From contig NZ_RIAS01000022.1 in the NCBI RefSeq assembly GCF_003719335.1, forward strand, positions 1-64,000: 64,000 nucleotides of DNA, given 5' to 3'. Position 1 is the first letter of the stretch. Each line of letters opens with the position of its first letter. The position numbers and the translations under genes were made by a program. Under the pieces are notes generated by a model, which was not told the origin of the DNA, ran no database searches, and was given only the letters and a program-made list of their open reading frames with translations. This DNA is from Paenibacillus amylolyticus. GTDB lineage: Bacteria; Bacillota; Bacilli; Paenibacillales; Paenibacillaceae. This document shows positions 1-7,937 of this stretch, in pieces.

Positions 1-110
1 GTACCAATTTTTCCAGCGTCGATCTTGCAAAGCAAGATCGTTACTCACTCGTTGTTCAGTTTTCAAAGATCAAACTTATTTCGCCGCTGACTTTCTCTCG
101 CCTCAGCAAC
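1..110 (-). ncRNA. leader region of an rRNA operon lying off the left edge
   Basis: Read on the minus strand, this stretch follows tandem rRNA-type promoters. It carries a boxA-like element (CTTTGAAAACTGAACAACG, about 48-69) of the kind found in Bacillales rRNA leaders and spacers. A 9-bp hairpin (20-28 pairing with 32-40) lies near the left edge. No rRNA gene body is inside the window; 16S should start to the left. This agrees with the B. subtilis order, where an rrn operon follows lysS. The rRNA identity is inferred from these motifs and synteny. Confidence 0.6.
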
Positions 111-116
111 TTTTAT

Positions 117-145
117 ATCATATCACTTCCGAACCAACTTTGCAA
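117..145 (-). promoter_or_regulatory. sigma-A promoter P2 of the rRNA operon
   Basis: On the minus strand a -35 TTGCAA (140-145) is followed after 17 bp by a -10 TATGAT (117-122). It fires leftward into the boxA-containing leader. It is the second of two tandem promoters, a typical rRNA arrangement. Confidence 0.65.
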
Positions 146-230
146 GCTCTTTTTTTTAAGTTTCTTTCGAAGCTTTCTTAATTCATTGCTTGCCGCACCG
201 TGTAAACCGTGTTTTCTTGGCCGGAATTAG

Positions 231-259
231 AATATACCATGTGTAGAAGATGAATGCAA
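231..259 (-). promoter_or_regulatory. sigma-A promoter P1 of the rRNA operon
   Basis: The minus strand shows -35 TTGCAT (254-259), a 17-bp spacer and -10 TATATT (231-236), about 115 bp upstream of P2 and in the same direction. The remainder of the 1-378 gap contains only AT-rich sequence and a weak 6-bp hairpin near 300-325; no gene is supported there. Confidence 0.55.
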
Positions 260-378
260 GTGTTTTTTTGATTTTTAATTACAATGTTGATCTTCTCCTC
301 CATTGAGGATAAATTCTATGGAGATATGCATATCAGTGCTTCACCCTATATAACAAGTTAATCCTTATTTTTAGATAA

Positions 379-927
379 TTATCCTATATCTTTAACAGGA
401 GCTTTCCTCGGCCACAAGCTATAGCTAATGCTTATCAACAGGTCAATACCCAGCACTATTGCCCATACTCGGATCTGACCTGAAAACACCTCTGTTCGAG
501 CCGGATCACCAATCCACCATATCATAATATACAAAAGCGCACTCCCTATACTCCAAGCCAAAAGATGTCTGGCCCACCCTATACGCTCGTTCCTTGCATG
601 TTCTCTTCCATATAACTTGCTCTGCCTAGGATTCTCCCCCCCTCTAAACCAGTATTGGAAGTAACGATCAGCCCAAGCAATCATCTGATGTCCAAAAGCA
701 ATGCTTACTCCAATATAGATAGCTGCTATGCCATGAACCATACTTGCTGTTGCTCCGGCTTGGAGATCTACTACAGTGGCTATGAGCAACAAAATATCAA
801 CAATCGGTGTGGCCGCCAACAAAGTCAATCCCAATCGCTTCATACCAAGCATATACCGAACGCTTAGCCCTGCAGCAACAAATATCCAAAATGCAATCTC
901 ACAGGCAACAATGAAATAAACAACCAT
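379..927 (-). CDS. conserved multi-pass membrane protein, function unknown
   Basis: This 182-residue protein is almost entirely hydrophobic, with about five predicted membrane segments (roughly residues 2-20, 31-50, 58-78, 117-137 and 150-170) and a charged loop near residues 88-112. The start at 927 was chosen because a GGGGGG ribosome binding site lies 7 nt upstream; an ATG nine codons earlier has none. It is divergent from a TetR-family regulator and shares an 88-bp intergenic region with an operator-like palindrome, so it is the likely target of that regulator. I do not recognise the family securely. A transport or stress-related role would be a guess. Confidence 0.75.
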   Translation of the reverse strand: MVVYFIVACEIAFWIFVAAGLSVRYMLGMKRLGLTLLAATPIVDILLLIATVVDLQAGATASMVHGIAAIYIGVSIAFGHQMIAWADRYFQYWFRGGENPRQSKLYGREHARNERIGWARHLLAWSIGSALLYIMIWWIGDPARTEVFSGQIRVWAIVLGIDLLISISYSLWPRKAPVKDIG

Positions 928-948
928 AATTACCCCCCTTTTTATATA

Positions 949-985
949 GTACAACTGTATTATAAATATTTTAACACATTTGTAC
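949..985. promoter_or_regulatory. operator-like inverted repeat in the tetR/membrane-protein divergent promoter
   Basis: Half-sites GTACAACTGT (949-958) and ACATTTGTAC (976-985) are inverted copies with one mismatch, centred on position 967. They overlap the promoter elements for both divergent genes. This is the expected layout for autoregulation and repression by the adjacent TetR protein. The binding itself is inferred. Confidence 0.55.
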
Positions 986-1009
986 CAAAATAAGCAATGA
1001 TGTTATAAT
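980..1009 (+). promoter_or_regulatory. sigma-A promoter of the TetR gene, predicted leaderless transcript
   Basis: A -35 TTGTAC (980-985) and a -10 TATAAT (1004-1009) are separated by 18 bp. The ATG at 1016 lies 7 nt after the -10 box, so transcription should begin at or next to the start codon. No ribosome binding site precedes the ATG. Confidence 0.55.
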
Positions 1010-1015
1010 AAAGCC

Positions 1016-1618
1016 ATGCCTAAAATCGTAGATCATGACAAACAGCGCGTGCTCGTAGCCGAGGCCGCTTGGCGTATTATCCGGAAAAATGGTATGGAAC
1101 AAGCTTCTGTTCGAAATATCGCTGAGGAAGCTGGAATCTCGGTCGGATCCATGCGCCACTATTTTTCCACTCAATCGGAGCTTCTTTTATATGCAATGAA
1201 TCTTGTATCGGAACGGGTCACTTCCCGGATTCAAAGCATGTCTTTCGACGGGCCTCCGATGGAACACATGAAACAGTTACTGCTTGAATTCATACCAAAT
1301 ACGGATGAGAAAATGGCGGAAATGGAGGTGTGGTACGCTTTTACTGCCAAATCCAAAACAGATCCTGCACTCAAAAAACTGGCTGACACTGTATATAATG
1401 ATATTAGACGAGCTGTCGAGATCGTTATTACATCTCTGGTGAAGCTGAATATCTTCAGAGCAGATCTAAATCAGGAACTTGAGATCGAGAGGCTATATGC
1501 TCTCGTTGATGGTTTAGCGATCCACGCGGTGCTTCGACCCGATCAGATGAGCAGCAAACTTATGGATCAAACCCTCACCTTACATCTGGCATCTCTATGC
1601 CCAGAGAGTGCAAAGTAA
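1016..1618 (+). CDS. TetR/AcrR family transcriptional regulator
   Basis: This is a 200-residue regulator with the typical N-terminal helix-turn-helix (about residues 9-55; the segment ASVRNIAEEAGISVGSMRHY is characteristic). An all-helical ligand-binding and dimerisation domain follows. The N terminus resembles PksA-like TetR proteins of Bacillus. It is divergent from a multi-pass membrane protein, and an inverted repeat lies between them, so repression of that gene and of itself is the simple model. The start has no ribosome binding site and appears leaderless; the N-terminal match to TetR proteins supports this start rather than the in-frame ATG 26 codons later. The ligand cannot be deduced. 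Confidence 0.9.
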   Translation: MPKIVDHDKQRVLVAEAAWRIIRKNGMEQASVRNIAEEAGISVGSMRHYFSTQSELLLYAMNLVSERVTSRIQSMSFDGPPMEHMKQLLLEFIPNTDEKMAEMEVWYAFTAKSKTDPALKKLADTVYNDIRRAVEIVITSLVKLNIFRADLNQELEIERLYALVDGLAIHAVLRPDQMSSKLMDQTLTLHLASLCPESAK

Positions 1619-1687
1619 AAAACGCAGAACATTTAATGTCACCCCTTTCCACATAGGGAGTAGATATCGAATGCCTGCGTTTTTTTG
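1617..1687. terminator. bidirectional terminator between tetR and the K+ channel gene
   Basis: The convergent genes are separated by an inverted repeat with AAAAAACGCAG on the left and CTGCGTTTTTTT on the right, giving a T-run on either strand. The loop is long (about 45 nt), so strength is uncertain. Confidence 0.6.
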
Positions 1688-1689
1688 TT

Positions 1690-3027
1690 TTATCCAATAA
1701 TAATCCGGCCCTCCGGATGGCGATACAATTTCTTCTCTTTACGGGGACGAAGTGCATACGCAATCGTTAGCGGACCGATCCGACCAACAAACATGGTGAA
1801 GGTAATAATGATTTTGCCCCAATTGGTCATCTCATGGGTTACCCCTACTGATAAACCTACCGTGCCAATAGCTGATGCAGCCTCAAACATGAGGGAAAGG
1901 AATGGAGCATCTTCTGTTGTAAGTAACAGCATCACCACAATCATGAAAATACTGAGGGAAACCATAATAATCGTCAATGCTCTCATAAGCAGCTCTTTAG
2001 GTACACGTTGCCGGAAAAAGACAATGTCCTTGTTGCCCCGAATCATGGCATATACTGCACCAATCATGATCAGAAATGTGGTTGTTTTGATTCCCCCACC
2101 TGTAGAACCTGGAGAAGCGCCAATAAACATGAGCAAGATGAAGAAGAATTGAGTCGCTTGTCGCATCTGCGTAATATCAATTGTACTTGTCCCGGAAGAA
2201 CGAGTTGAGACGGACTGGAAGAACGATGCGTAGATCTTCTCGCTCCAGGTCAGTGGACCCAGCGTATGACTGTTGGTGAATTCGAAAATAAACAACACCA
2301 CTGCTCCTATACCGATCAACGCACCGGACACTGACAGCACCAATTTCGATTGCAAGGATAAACGGCGGCGTTTACGGTATTCAAACAGGTCATTTAACAC
2401 TACAAACCCGAGTCCACCAGATATCACGAGAATCGAAGCAGTGATGTTAAAAATCCAGTCTCCGGTATAATATTGAAAACTGTTGCCAAACAGATCAAAT
2501 CCACCATTGTTAAACAAGGAAACGGAATGAAATATGCCGTAGTATACAGCCTGCATAAACGGCATCTCGGTAGCCCAGCGCAAAGCCAGAATGACCGCAG
2601 CTACCCCTTCAATAGTGAACGAAAAGATCAGAACCTTGCGGATAATCCGCACAATCCCCTCCATGCTGTCCGCATTAATAGCCTCTTTCAGTAGTAGTCT
2701 GTCTTTAAGAGATATGCGTTTGCCCAGCACAAGTGCAAACAACGTGGCCATGGTCATGAAACCGAGCCCGCCAAGCTGCATCAAGATCATGATGACAATC
2801 TGACCAAACAGATTGAAAGTTGTTCCTACATCCACCACAACTAATCCAGTTACACATGCCGCTGATGTAGCTGTAAATAAAGCATCAATAAAGGCGAGAT
2901 GTGTACCACTCTGATTGGAAAACGGCAACATCAACAAAACGGTACCAATCGAAATAATCAGCAAGAAACCGCCAACCAATATTAACGGGGGAGATATGAA
3001 CCTGGCGATGTGAAGCCTGAACTTCAT
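1690..3027 (-). CDS. KtrB/KtrD (TrkH family) potassium uptake channel subunit
   Basis: This 445-residue membrane protein has the four-fold pore repeat of the Trk/Ktr/HKT superfamily. The pore segments are visible as ATSAACVTGL, SLFNNGGFDLF, FFQSVSTRSSG and ASAIGTVGLS, each with the conserved filter glycine. The glycine-rich turn SPGSTGGGIKTTT is also typical. It should conduct K+ together with a cytosolic RCK subunit (KtrA or KtrC), which is not encoded nearby; B. subtilis ktrC and ktrD are likewise unlinked. The start at 3027 has AGAGGTG 6 nt upstream and gives the usual family length. A 157-bp gap separates it from lysS, so it is probably expressed on its own. Ktr systems are known c-di-AMP targets in Firmicutes. 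Confidence 0.92.
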   Translation of the reverse strand: MKFRLHIARFISPPLILVGGFLLIISIGTVLLMLPFSNQSGTHLAFIDALFTATSAACVTGLVVVDVGTTFNLFGQIVIMILMQLGGLGFMTMATLFALVLGKRISLKDRLLLKEAINADSMEGIVRIIRKVLIFSFTIEGVAAVILALRWATEMPFMQAVYYGIFHSVSLFNNGGFDLFGNSFQYYTGDWIFNITASILVISGGLGFVVLNDLFEYRKRRRLSLQSKLVLSVSGALIGIGAVVLFIFEFTNSHTLGPLTWSEKIYASFFQSVSTRSSGTSTIDITQMRQATQFFFILLMFIGASPGSTGGGIKTTTFLIMIGAVYAMIRGNKDIVFFRQRVPKELLMRALTIIMVSLSIFMIVVMLLLTTEDAPFLSLMFEAASAIGTVGLSVGVTHEMTNWGKIIITFTMFVGRIGPLTIAYALRPRKEKKLYRHPEGRIIIG

Positions 3028-3110
3028 GAAGGGCACCTCTTTTACCAAAATAAAAATGGGAGCAACTTGTGGCCCGTAGCCTATCTGCCTGAGTTACCTA
3101 TGTAAACCCA

Positions 3111-3155
3111 AAGAGGAACTTGCCCCAGTTTGAAGCACGGTGGCAGGTTCCTCTT
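3111..3155 (-). terminator. 14-bp hairpin downstream of lysS
   Basis: AAGAGGAACTTGCC (3111-3124) pairs with GGCAGGTTCCTCTT (3142-3155) over 14 positions, one of them a wobble. Only a weak T-rich tract follows on the minus strand, so it may be a terminator or an attenuator ahead of the K+ channel gene. Confidence 0.5.
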
Positions 3156-3184
3156 CTATTATGAACGAAAGATACGTTCCTTAT

Positions 3185-4696
3185 TTACTCTTGTGTACGT
3201 GGACGCATATGCGGGAAGAGCAGTACGTCACGGATAGACGGTGAATTGGTCAGCAACATGATCAGACGATCGATACCGATTCCCAGACCACCTGTTGGTG
3301 GCATTCCGTATTCAAGTGCACGGATAAAGTCGTCATCCATCTCATGAGCCTCGTCATTGCCATGCTCTTTCTCCAGCATCTGTGCTTCGAAGCGCTGACG
3401 TTGATCAATTGGATCATTCAGCTCAGTGAAGGCATTGGCATGCTCACGTCCAACGATAAACAACTCGAAGCGATCCGTGAAACGAGGATCTGCATCGCTT
3501 TTCTTCGCCAGTGGCGAGATTTCAAGCGGATGTCCCATGATGAACGTTGGCTGAATCAGCGTTTCCTCAACAAACTCTTCGAAGAAAGCGTTCAGGATGT
3601 GACCAAATGTCATATGCGGTTCAACTTTTACATTATGCTGTTTCGCCAAGCTGTGCGCTTCTTCATCCGTCATATGAACGGAGAAGTCTACACCGACAAC
3701 TTCCTTAACCGCATCCACCATGGTAACGCGGCGCCATTGCGGCTTAAGACTTACTTCATGATCTCCGTATTGGATTACTTGTGTGCCCAATACCTCCTGT
3801 GCGATGTGAGCAACCAGGTTTTCGGTTAAAGCCATGATATCCTTGTAATCCGCATATGCCTCATACAACTCAATCATGGTAAATTCCGGATTGTGACGTG
3901 TAGACATGCCTTCGTTCCGGTATACGCGGCCAATCTCATATACTTTTTCCAGACCACCGACAATCAGACGTTTCAAGTGAAGTTCAATCGCAATCCGCAT
4001 GTACAGCTCCATATCAAGCGCATTATGATGGGTAATAAACGGACGAGCCGCCGCACCACCTGCGATCGCATGCAATGTTGGTGTCTCCACTTCAAGGTAG
4101 CCATGGGAGTCAAGATAACGACGCATGGATTGAATAATTTTGGAACGCATAATGAAGGTCTGCTGCACATCAGGGTTCATGATCAGGTCTACATAGCGCT
4201 GACGATAACGCAGTTCAACATCAGTCAGACCATGGTATTTATCCGGAAGTGGATAAAGGGATTTCGACAACACTTCCAGGTCTTTCACTTTAACGGAAGT
4301 CTCACCTGTTTTAGTTTTGAAAACAACGCCAGTTACCCCAACGATATCTCCAAGATCAAGCAGAGTGAATGCCGTAAACTTGTCCTCTGGCACGCTATCC
4401 TGACGAACATAGATCTGGATTCGGCCGCTCAGGTCCTGAATATGTGCAAAGCTTGCTTTACCCATTCCCCGCTTCGCCATAATCCGTCCGGCAATACTGA
4501 CTTCGATGTGCTTTTCTTCCAGCTCTTCCTTGGTCAGTTCTTCATACTTCTTCAAAATGGAGCCGGCTTCTTCGGTACGTACGTATTTTTGGCCAAAAGG
4601 GTCGATTCCCAAGTTGCGGAGCTCGTCCAATTTGTCGCGGCGAATCTGTAACAGCTCGCTAAGTTCGGTTTCCTGATTCAAGACTTCATCCGTCAT
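3185..4696 (-). CDS. lysS: lysyl-tRNA synthetase, class II
   Basis: This 503-residue class II synthetase charges tRNA-Lys with lysine in the cytosol. An N-terminal OB-fold anticodon-binding domain (about residues 60-150, with VSIAGRIMAKRGMGKASFAH) is followed by the catalytic core. Motif 2 is seen around RVYRNEGMSTRHNPEF, and motif 3 is GGLGIGIDRLIMLLT from residue 469. Length is normal. The ATG at 4696 has AAGGAGATG upstream. greA lies upstream with its own terminator, so lysS probably has a separate promoter in the 114-bp spacer. The position next to the rrn operon matches B. subtilis. Confidence 0.98.
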   Translation of the reverse strand: MTDEVLNQETELSELLQIRRDKLDELRNLGIDPFGQKYVRTEEAGSILKKYEELTKEELEEKHIEVSIAGRIMAKRGMGKASFAHIQDLSGRIQIYVRQDSVPEDKFTAFTLLDLGDIVGVTGVVFKTKTGETSVKVKDLEVLSKSLYPLPDKYHGLTDVELRYRQRYVDLIMNPDVQQTFIMRSKIIQSMRRYLDSHGYLEVETPTLHAIAGGAAARPFITHHNALDMELYMRIAIELHLKRLIVGGLEKVYEIGRVYRNEGMSTRHNPEFTMIELYEAYADYKDIMALTENLVAHIAQEVLGTQVIQYGDHEVSLKPQWRRVTMVDAVKEVVGVDFSVHMTDEEAHSLAKQHNVKVEPHMTFGHILNAFFEEFVEETLIQPTFIMGHPLEISPLAKKSDADPRFTDRFELFIVGREHANAFTELNDPIDQRQRFEAQMLEKEHGNDEAHEMDDDFIRALEYGMPPTGGLGIGIDRLIMLLTNSPSIRDVLLFPHMRPRTQE

Positions 4697-4758
4697 GATC
4701 TGTATTCATCTCCTTATTTACATTGCAGCCTGTGTCTGGACGCTTGTCCGTAATGTTG

Positions 4759-4784
4759 AAAAAAGCTTCCCTAAGGAAGCTTTT
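4759..4784 (-). terminator. terminator of greA
   Basis: On the minus strand AAAAGCTTCC-TTAG-GGAAGCTTTTTT forms a stem with a T-run directly after greA. Confidence 0.85.
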
Positions 4785-4810
4785 GTCTACTGCGCATGAC
4801 TGCTTCGTTA

Positions 4811-5290
4811 CTACAGCTTTTTAATATCTACAATTTTATATTGAATTACGCCAGCAGGCACACTTACATCAACCACTGTGCCTTTCTTCTTGCCTAAAAT
4901 TGCTTTACCTACAGGACTTTCATTGGAAATCTTGTTCTGAAGCGGATTGGATTCCGCTGTACCTACAATCGTATATTCTGTGATATCGCCGAATTCCAAA
5001 TCCTCTACAGTTACGGTTGCACCCACACTTACGGAATCGGTATCGATTTCGTCACTGTTGATAATTCGTGCATTACGCAACAGCTTCTCGAGTGTAATGA
5101 TACGGCCTTCAATAAAAGCTTGCTCATTTTTCGCATCTTCGTATTCGGAGTTCTCGCTGATATCACCATAGCCGATAGCTACTTTGATCCGTTCAGCCAC
5201 TTCGCGGCGCTTCACTGATTTTAGTGTTTCCAGTTCTTCTTCCAGCTTCTTGAGTCCTTCTGGTGTAAGGATAACTTCCTTGTCGCTCAT
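4811..5290 (-). CDS. greA: transcription elongation factor GreA
   Basis: This 159-residue protein should rescue backtracked RNA polymerase by stimulating its intrinsic transcript cleavage. The N-terminal coiled coil (residues 1-75, with LTPEGLKKLEEELETLKS and the acidic tip segment GDISENSEYEDAKNEQ) precedes the FKBP-like C-terminal domain (SNPLQNKISNESPVGKAILG). The start at 5290 follows AGGAGA by 11 nt and gives the family length; the frame stays open for 30 codons upstream, without a ribosome binding site or homology. A strong sigma-A promoter lies about 180 bp upstream, leaving a leader of about 170 nt. A terminator follows the gene. Confidence 0.96.
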   Translation of the reverse strand: MSDKEVILTPEGLKKLEEELETLKSVKRREVAERIKVAIGYGDISENSEYEDAKNEQAFIEGRIITLEKLLRNARIINSDEIDTDSVSVGATVTVEDLEFGDITEYTIVGTAESNPLQNKISNESPVGKAILGKKKGTVVDVSVPAGVIQYKIVDIKKL

Positions 5291-5466
5291 CTCAACCGAT
5301 TCTCCTGTCATGGGAATAATTTGATTGTACGGCAACGGAATCAGTGCTGATGACAGAACTCCGCCCGCATACATCTTCAAAACTATATGAAGTTCTCCAG
5401 AGAAATAGAATATTCCTCCTGATGCACTATACTTAGTAAACGCACATGGCGAATTTATACTGAGAA

Positions 5467-5495
5467 ATTATAGGTGAACGATCTCGAAAAGTCAA
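5467..5495 (-). promoter_or_regulatory. sigma-A promoter of greA
   Basis: The minus strand shows TTGACT (5490-5495), a 17-bp spacer and TATAAT (5467-5472). The predicted 5' leader to the greA ATG is about 170 nt. Confidence 0.75.
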
Positions 5496-5541
5496 TGTTA
5501 CATCCCCTGCGGCTGTAAACGTTTTACAACACACCTCTTAA

Positions 5542-6561
5542 TTAAGAGGCATTACCCGCAATTACCGGTTCAGACTCCAGATTTCCTTCCATTTTCAACT
5601 GCTCCACAAAGTTCTCCAGAATGCCCACCATTTCGTCTCGCTTGGTTCCTTCCATAATAACATCCTTAATCCGGGCCGATCCTTTTAATCCCTTCAAGTA
5701 CCAAGCCAGATGTTTACGCATTTCGCGTACAGCGACTGTCTCATTTTTGAGTGCAATTAGTCGATCCATATGCAAAACAGCTACGCGGATTTTCTCCTCC
5801 GCATTCGGGTCAGGGGGAAGCTGGCCTGAACTCAGGTACTGAATTGTGCGATATAACATCCATGGATTACCCAAAGCAGCGCGCCCAATCATTACTCCGT
5901 CACAGCCGGTCTCATCGAGCATACGGCGTGCATCTTCCGGTGAAGATACGTCGCCATTACCGATGACAGGAATAGAGACTGCTTCTTTGACATTTTTGAT
6001 ATGTGACCAATCCGCTGTACCTGTGTAGAGTTGTTCTCTTGTCCGTCCATGCACGCTGACAGCACTTCCGCCAGCTCGTTCCACCGCAAGAGCGTTCTCT
6101 ACCACATAGATGTGTTCGTTGTCCCAACCGATCCGCATTTTAACGGTGACTGGTTTCTCAACAGCTTCTACAACAGCCGATACCATCTCATAGATCTTGT
6201 TCGGGTCCAGCAACCAGCGTGCACCTGCATCACACTTGGTTACCTTCGGAACAGGACAACCCATGTTAATATCGATGATATCTGCGTTCGTTTCCTTATC
6301 CACGATTCTAGCTGCCTCGACAAGCGATTCCCGGTCGCCTCCCCAAATCTGCAGACTGAGCGGTTTCTCACGTTCATCCACAAATAACATCTCGCGTGTC
6401 CGCTGGTTGCCATGCACAATGGCTTTACCACTCACCATCTCGGCACAGACAAGGCCCGTACCAAACTCTTTCGCGATCAAGCGAAAAGCCGGATTACATA
6501 CACCAGCCATGGGTGCAAGCACAACCTGATTTTTCATTTCAATATTACCAATCTTAAGCAT
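5542..6561 (-). CDS. dusB: tRNA-dihydrouridine synthase DusB family
   Basis: This 339-residue FMN-dependent TIM-barrel enzyme reduces uridine to dihydrouridine in tRNA. The flavin-binding start (VVLAPMAGVCNPAFR, residues 13-27) and the active-site segment IDINMGCPVPKVTK with catalytic Cys102 are clear. So are VKMRIGWD and SVHGRTREQLYTG, and the phosphate-binding GNGDV. It is downstream of the XRE regulator and the folate operon, as is the B. subtilis dusB homologue yacF. A short palindrome (CCTCTTAATTAAGAGG, 5534-5549) overlaps the stop codon and may weakly terminate. greA has its own promoter downstream. Confidence 0.95.
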   Translation of the reverse strand: MLKIGNIEMKNQVVLAPMAGVCNPAFRLIAKEFGTGLVCAEMVSGKAIVHGNQRTREMLFVDEREKPLSLQIWGGDRESLVEAARIVDKETNADIIDINMGCPVPKVTKCDAGARWLLDPNKIYEMVSAVVEAVEKPVTVKMRIGWDNEHIYVVENALAVERAGGSAVSVHGRTREQLYTGTADWSHIKNVKEAVSIPVIGNGDVSSPEDARRMLDETGCDGVMIGRAALGNPWMLYRTIQYLSSGQLPPDPNAEEKIRVAVLHMDRLIALKNETVAVREMRKHLAWYLKGLKGSARIKDVIMEGTKRDEMVGILENFVEQLKMEGNLESEPVIAGNAS

Positions 6562-6728
6562 GTTTGCTGTTTCACCTCTTTATCCATTCCAAACCCGGAC
6601 GTATTCGATATTCCAGAGCTGTGTTGGTTTCATTTTGGTTGTACATTGGCGTTCATCGTGTTCATCGTATTTATCCTATTGGTGCTTGTTCGGAGTTGTT
6701 ATCTGTGTTCTCCTTTGTCCATCACTCG

Positions 6729-6932
6729 TTACTTCCCTTGTAATTCCTCGATACTAATCGCGAGCACACCAGCAATCTTACTTAGTTCCTGTGGTGTTAC
6801 TCTCCGATTTCCTCGTTCGATCGTTCCCAGAATAGCCAAAGATATACCTGTCTCGGCCGCAAGCTCATGCTGGGTTAACCCTTTCAGCTTCCGGAATGCC
6901 CGGATTCGGTTGGCCAATTGCATGTTTTCCAA
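6729..6932 (-). CDS. small XRE-family DNA-binding protein (YazB-like)
   Basis: This 67-residue protein is essentially one Cro/C1-type helix-turn-helix (residues 8-62; LTQHELAAETGISLAILGTI covers the recognition helices). The chosen start is TTG at 6932 with AAAGGATGG about 9 nt upstream; an ATG three codons later is too far from it. The gene overlaps the 3' end of folK by 49 bp in another frame, so translation is probably coupled. The same placement (folK, yazB, dusB) exists in B. subtilis. Its target is unknown. The 167 bp after it, up to dusB, hold no supported gene. Confidence 0.85.
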   Translation of the reverse strand: MENMQLANRIRAFRKLKGLTQHELAAETGISLAILGTIERGNRRVTPQELSKIAGVLAISIEELQGK

Positions 6933-7432
6933 CGCTGTATTCCATCCTTTCCATCCAGTACAGACAACGATGCGTGTACAAAGGTATGCAGACCTGATGC
7001 CTCGTCCTGCGGTACGATGTCCGACAGCGGCACCAGTACAAAAGCCCGCTCTCCCATACGGGGATGCGGCAGTTGAAGCAGTTCAGTATCTCGCGTCTCT
7101 CCATGCATCCAGAGCAAGTCCAAATCCACCGTACGCGGGCCCCAACGAATATCCCGAACCCGTCCAAGCTGATTCTCTACACTGAGCAATTCGGCGAGCA
7201 AAAGCTCCGGTGTCAGACTTGTACTAACCGTAGCAGCCATATTCAAAAACGCAGGCTGATCGACATATCCTACCGGCTCTGTCTCATACAGTGCAGAACA
7301 GCGTAGCACAGATATATGAGGGTGTTCATTCAGAAGCGTTAACGCTTCAAGTAGCGTCTGCTCCCGATTACCCAAATTAGCCCCTAAAGCAATATAAGCC
7401 TCTGAGGATTCAGAGGTCGAATGTGCAATCAT
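6884..7432 (-). CDS. folK: 2-amino-4-hydroxy-6-hydroxymethyldihydropteridine pyrophosphokinase
   Basis: This 182-residue HPPK transfers pyrophosphate from ATP to 6-hydroxymethyl-7,8-dihydropterin in folate synthesis. The hallmark segment RDIRWGPRTVDLDLLW (about residues 92-107) holds the Mg2+-binding aspartates; AYIALGANLGNRE lies near the N terminus. It follows folB by 9 bp, and its 3' end overlaps the XRE gene. It is part of the pabB-pabA-pabC-folP-folB-folK operon. It is about 15 residues longer than many homologues, through an extended C-terminal tail. Confidence 0.96.
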   Translation of the reverse strand: MIAHSTSESSEAYIALGANLGNREQTLLEALTLLNEHPHISVLRCSALYETEPVGYVDQPAFLNMAATVSTSLTPELLLAELLSVENQLGRVRDIRWGPRTVDLDLLWMHGETRDTELLQLPHPRMGERAFVLVPLSDIVPQDEASGLHTFVHASLSVLDGKDGIQRWKTCNWPTESGHSGS

Positions 7433-7441
7433 GATCGGTTC

Positions 7442-7804
7442 TCACTTTCTTGAGCGGCGAAGCTCTATCGTTACGCCTCCGAAATGAATATCAAATGGCG
7501 GATGAGGCTTCGTCACCTTGACTGTCAATGCATTGATAATAGTATAAGTGTCTAGTAAAGAAGATGCAATATGTTCACCCAACGCTTCAATTAACTGGAA
7601 TGATTTATTTTCAACGATCTGTTTCACCAGTTCATGAATCTCTGCATAATTAATCGTTTTGGTCAGATCATCATTACGTCCAGCCTCACCCAGATCCATA
7701 TCGATCTCCAGATCAATGTAATATCGCTGACCCAGCTTTCGTTCTTCTGCAAACACACCGTGATACCCGTAATACTCCATGCGGTGCAGTACCATTCTAT
7801 CCAT
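7442..7804 (-). CDS. folB: dihydroneopterin aldolase
   Basis: This 120-residue tunnelling-fold enzyme converts dihydroneopterin to 6-hydroxymethyldihydropterin and glycolaldehyde, the step before FolK. The N-terminal MEYYGYHGVFAEERKLGQRY (residues 8-27, with the substrate-binding segment) and the C-terminal KPHPPFDIHFGGVTIEL are typical. It lies 9 bp upstream of folK in reading order and 133 bp after folP. That spacer carries a GGGCC-loop-GGCCC hairpin near 7913-7942 without a T-run, and no gene. Confidence 0.95.
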   Translation of the reverse strand: MDRMVLHRMEYYGYHGVFAEERKLGQRYYIDLEIDMDLGEAGRNDDLTKTINYAEIHELVKQIVENKSFQLIEALGEHIASSLLDTYTIINALTVKVTKPHPPFDIHFGGVTIELRRSRK

Positions 7805-7937
7805 CCAGTTCCCCTGCCTTCTTTTAAAATATCAATGTAAGTAGTAAGTAGAGAGATGTATGCTCGTTATAGCTCCCTTTGCTTTTCTATGTTAAAACGC
7901 TTCGCTCCAACATGGATGGGCCGCAAAAGGCCCTCCA

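Noticed and set aside
3028..3184. Possible riboswitch upstream of the K+ channel gene
   Set aside because: There is one 14-bp hairpin, but none of the conserved blocks of the ydaO or other K+-related riboswitch classes.
5291..5380. Extended N terminus for greA
   Set aside because: The frame is open but has no ribosome binding site and no GreA similarity; it is the transcribed leader.
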